Source: Actinomycetota bacterium | GTDB lineage: Bacteria; Actinomycetota; Acidimicrobiia; Acidimicrobiales; Ilumatobacteraceae | Direction: 5' to 3' | Length of the DNA stretch: 64,000 nt | NCBI GenBank assembly: GCA_026393475.1 | Contig: JAPLAA010000055.1 | Location: forward strand, 1 to 64,000 | Part shown: positions 62,476 to 64,000 of the stretch, one piece after another | Numbering within the stretch: position 1 is the stretch's first letter | How the letters are laid out: the number at the start of each line of letters is the position of its first letter | Notes under the pieces: generated by a model | Database searches by the model: none | The model's input: the letters and a program-made list of their open reading frames with translations, nothing else | What the model was told of the DNA's origin: nothing | Made by a program: the position numbers and the translations under genes

Positions 62476-63285
62476 TCAGGCGTTGCGGAGGTCGCGACGG
62501 TCGATGGCCCACCGAGCCGCGGCCGTGGTGATCGCGGCGGCGGCCACGAGCACGAGGAACGACCACGGCGGCGTGCCCGCCGCGAGGGTGGCGAGCACGT
62601 CGTAGTGCGTGAACACCGACAGCGGCTCGAGCGTCTCGAACACGCCGATGCCGGCATCCGCCAGCGAGGTGATGAGGTAGCTGGCGACGGCGACGACCGC
62701 AGCCACGGTGATCGCAAGGCCGCGGCGTCCGGTGAGCGCACCGGTGAACAGTCCGAGGCCGGTGACCGCCCAGGTGAGCACCGTCACGCCGACCGACGCC
62801 CACACCATCGAGCCGATGCCGACGTCGAGGTCGACGGCCCGGGCGGACACCACGGTGGCCACGAGCCCGACGCCGGCGAGCGCTGCGGTGAGCACGACCA
62901 CGGCGGCCCACCGCTCGAGCACCAGGCGGCCGCGGCTGATCGGCAGGGTGAACACGGTCTCGAGCAGCCCGTTCTCCTCGTCGCCCGCCATCGACGCGGC
63001 CGCACCGATGCCGGCGATGAGGAGCAGCATCGGCATCGCGAGCGTGTACACCTGCGACGAGAGGTAGCCCACGGGAGAGAACGGATCGACGCCGTCACCC
63101 ATGCCGAACAGGGCGCGCAGGCTCTCGGGCATCTTGTCGAACATGTCGTTGAGCTCGTCGCTCTGATCGCGGAACGACGGCCAGAACGCGATGTTGAGCA
63201 CCACGAACACGGTGATGCCGATGCTCCAGCCGATCAGCCAACGGCGGCGATCGGCGAGCACGCGACGGAACACGACGGCGTTCAT
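62476..63285 (-). CDS. ABC-2-type transporter permease
   Basis: A 269-residue membrane protein with six predicted helices: AVVFRRVLADRRRWLIGWSIGITVFVVLN at the N-terminus, then YTLAMPMLLLIAGIGAAASMAGDEENGLLETVFTLPISRGRLVLERW, the typical ABC-2 coupling region, and further helices to the C-terminus (AIDRRDLRNA). Its ATG overlaps the stop of the ATPase gene by four bases. Together they form an exporter of unknown cargo (drug, lipid or polysaccharide). Confidence 0.88.
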   Translation of the reverse strand: MNAVVFRRVLADRRRWLIGWSIGITVFVVLNIAFWPSFRDQSDELNDMFDKMPESLRALFGMGDGVDPFSPVGYLSSQVYTLAMPMLLLIAGIGAAASMAGDEENGLLETVFTLPISRGRLVLERWAAVVVLTAALAGVGLVATVVSARAVDLDVGIGSMVWASVGVTVLTWAVTGLGLFTGALTGRRGLAITVAAVVAVASYLITSLADAGIGVFETLEPLSVFTHYDVLATLAAGTPPWSFLVLVAAAAITTAAARWAIDRRDLRNA

Positions 63286-64000
63286 GCCGTCACAGCCTCC
63301 GTGCGGTCGGCCGCGATGGGGGCGGACGCGTTCAGTTCGTCGCGGCCGACGTGGGTGGCGCCGTAGTAGCCGAGGAACAGCTCCTCGAGATCGGGCTCGT
63401 GGCCGTGCAGGTCGAGCGGGTGCAACGGTGCGAGCGCGGCGAGCAGCGGACCGGCGGGTCCGTCGAGGACGAACTCGAGATCACCGCCCGGCAACACCGA
63501 CACCGACGTCACGGCTGACACGCGTCCGAACTGGTCGAGCGACGGTGCGTCGCCGAACCGCACCCGGAACGTGCGGGTGAGGCGGGCGAGCAGTGCGTCG
63601 ATCCGATCCTCGGCCACCAGTCGACCGGCACGGAGCACGGCGACGCGGTCGGCGACGTGTTGCACCTCGTCGAGCACGTGCGACGACAGGAACACGGTGC
63701 GCCCTTCGTCGGCGGCTTCGCGAGCGAGCGACCGGAAGGTCTGCTGCACGAGCGGGTCGAGTCCGCCCGTCGGCTCGTCGAGCACGAGCAGCTGCGGTCG
63801 ATGGGCGAACGCGGCGATCATCGCGACCTTGCGCCGATTGCCGAGCGACAGATCGCCCATCGGCCGGTCGAGGTCGGCGCCGAGCCGGTCGGCGAGGTCG
63901 CCGGTCGCGCTGCGCAGGTCGAGCCCGCGGATGGCCGCGTGGTCGGCGAGATACGCGCGGCCGGTGAGGCGTGGCGGCAGGTTGACGTCGCCGGGGAGGT
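63282..64000 (-). CDS. ABC exporter ATP-binding protein (5' end outside window)
   Basis: The C-terminal ~239 codons of an ABC ATPase; the start, Walker A and Q-loop lie beyond the right edge. Visible are the LPPRLTGRAYLA segment, the signature MGDLSLGNRRKVAMIAAFA, Walker B LLVLDEPTGGLDP and the switch region FLSSHVLDEVQHVAD. A C-terminal DUF4162-like extension ends DLEELFLGYYGA. It pairs with the permease at 62476-63285. Confidence 0.92.
   Translation of the reverse strand, partial: LPGDVNLPPRLTGRAYLADHAAIRGLDLRSATGDLADRLGADLDRPMGDLSLGNRRKVAMIAAFAHRPQLLVLDEPTGGLDPLVQQTFRSLAREAADEGRTVFLSSHVLDEVQHVADRVAVLRAGRLVAEDRIDALLARLTRTFRVRFGDAPSLDQFGRVSAVTSVSVLPGGDLEFVLDGPAGPLLAALAPLHPLDLHGHEPDLEELFLGYYGATHVGRDELNASAPIAADRTEAVTA

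Overview
The window looks like chromosomal DNA of a high-GC actinomycete. The gene content points to Acidimicrobiia (Ilumatobacter-like), but that placement is inference. Pointers are very high GC coding sequence, a luciferase-like F420-type oxidoreductase, a DUF2277 protein, many Thr/Ser/Pro-linker lipoproteins, an LPxTG-type surface protein, and leaderless promoters: a TAnnnT hexamer lies 6-8 nt before at least fourteen start codons that lack a Shine-Dalgarno sequence. I found no tRNA, rRNA, CRISPR array, IS element or phage gene.

Layout. At the left edge is the 5' end of tuf (EF-Tu, minus strand). The same-strand partner it usually follows, fusA, lies 45 kb away at 45254-47353. The DNA between them (about 0.5-45 kb) is a dense catabolic region. 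It holds three Rieske oxygenase alpha subunits and a Rieske ferredoxin, two cytochromes P450, a Baeyer-Villiger-type flavin monooxygenase, four SDR dehydrogenases, two nitroreductases, an LLM oxidoreductase, three SnoaL-like proteins, two VOC proteins, two xylose-isomerase-like TIM barrels, a thioesterase, a PEP-mobile-domain protein, a ribose-type ABC importer, a DMT transporter, a Ca2+/H+ antiporter and a TetR regulator. An AT-rich operator-like element with the core AACTTACTC recurs in several intergenic promoters here and may define a small regulon.

The most unusual locus is 15885-22532, a tightly coupled six-gene operon: an APH-fold phosphotransferase, a four-TM protein of unknown function, and two tandem membrane-anchored homologues of linalool dehydratase/isomerase. 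Each homologue is followed, with a GTGA overlap, by a 48-50 aa microprotein. The two microproteins are recognisably related to each other. The Ldi-type Cys-Glu-Pro...Cys-Asn pair is kept in both enzymes, but the position of the Ldi catalytic His is Phe in both.

Right of about 42.9 kb the content turns to the cell envelope: a beta-propeller-like lipoprotein, an M23 peptidase lipoprotein, fusA, then a 2790-residue chimera. The chimera has a Lys-rich tail, a membrane glycosyltransferase-like domain, a PilZ domain, eight SdrD-B-like and three DUF11-like segments, and an LPVTG sorting signal. A parallel beta-helix lipoprotein and another lipoprotein diverge from it. The right end carries housekeeping and transport genes: a YczE/YitT-like membrane protein, DUF2277, a double-ACT protein, a molybdopterin oxidoreductase, a small membrane protein and an ABC-2 exporter cut by the window edge. 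No intergenic stretch exceeds 300 bases.
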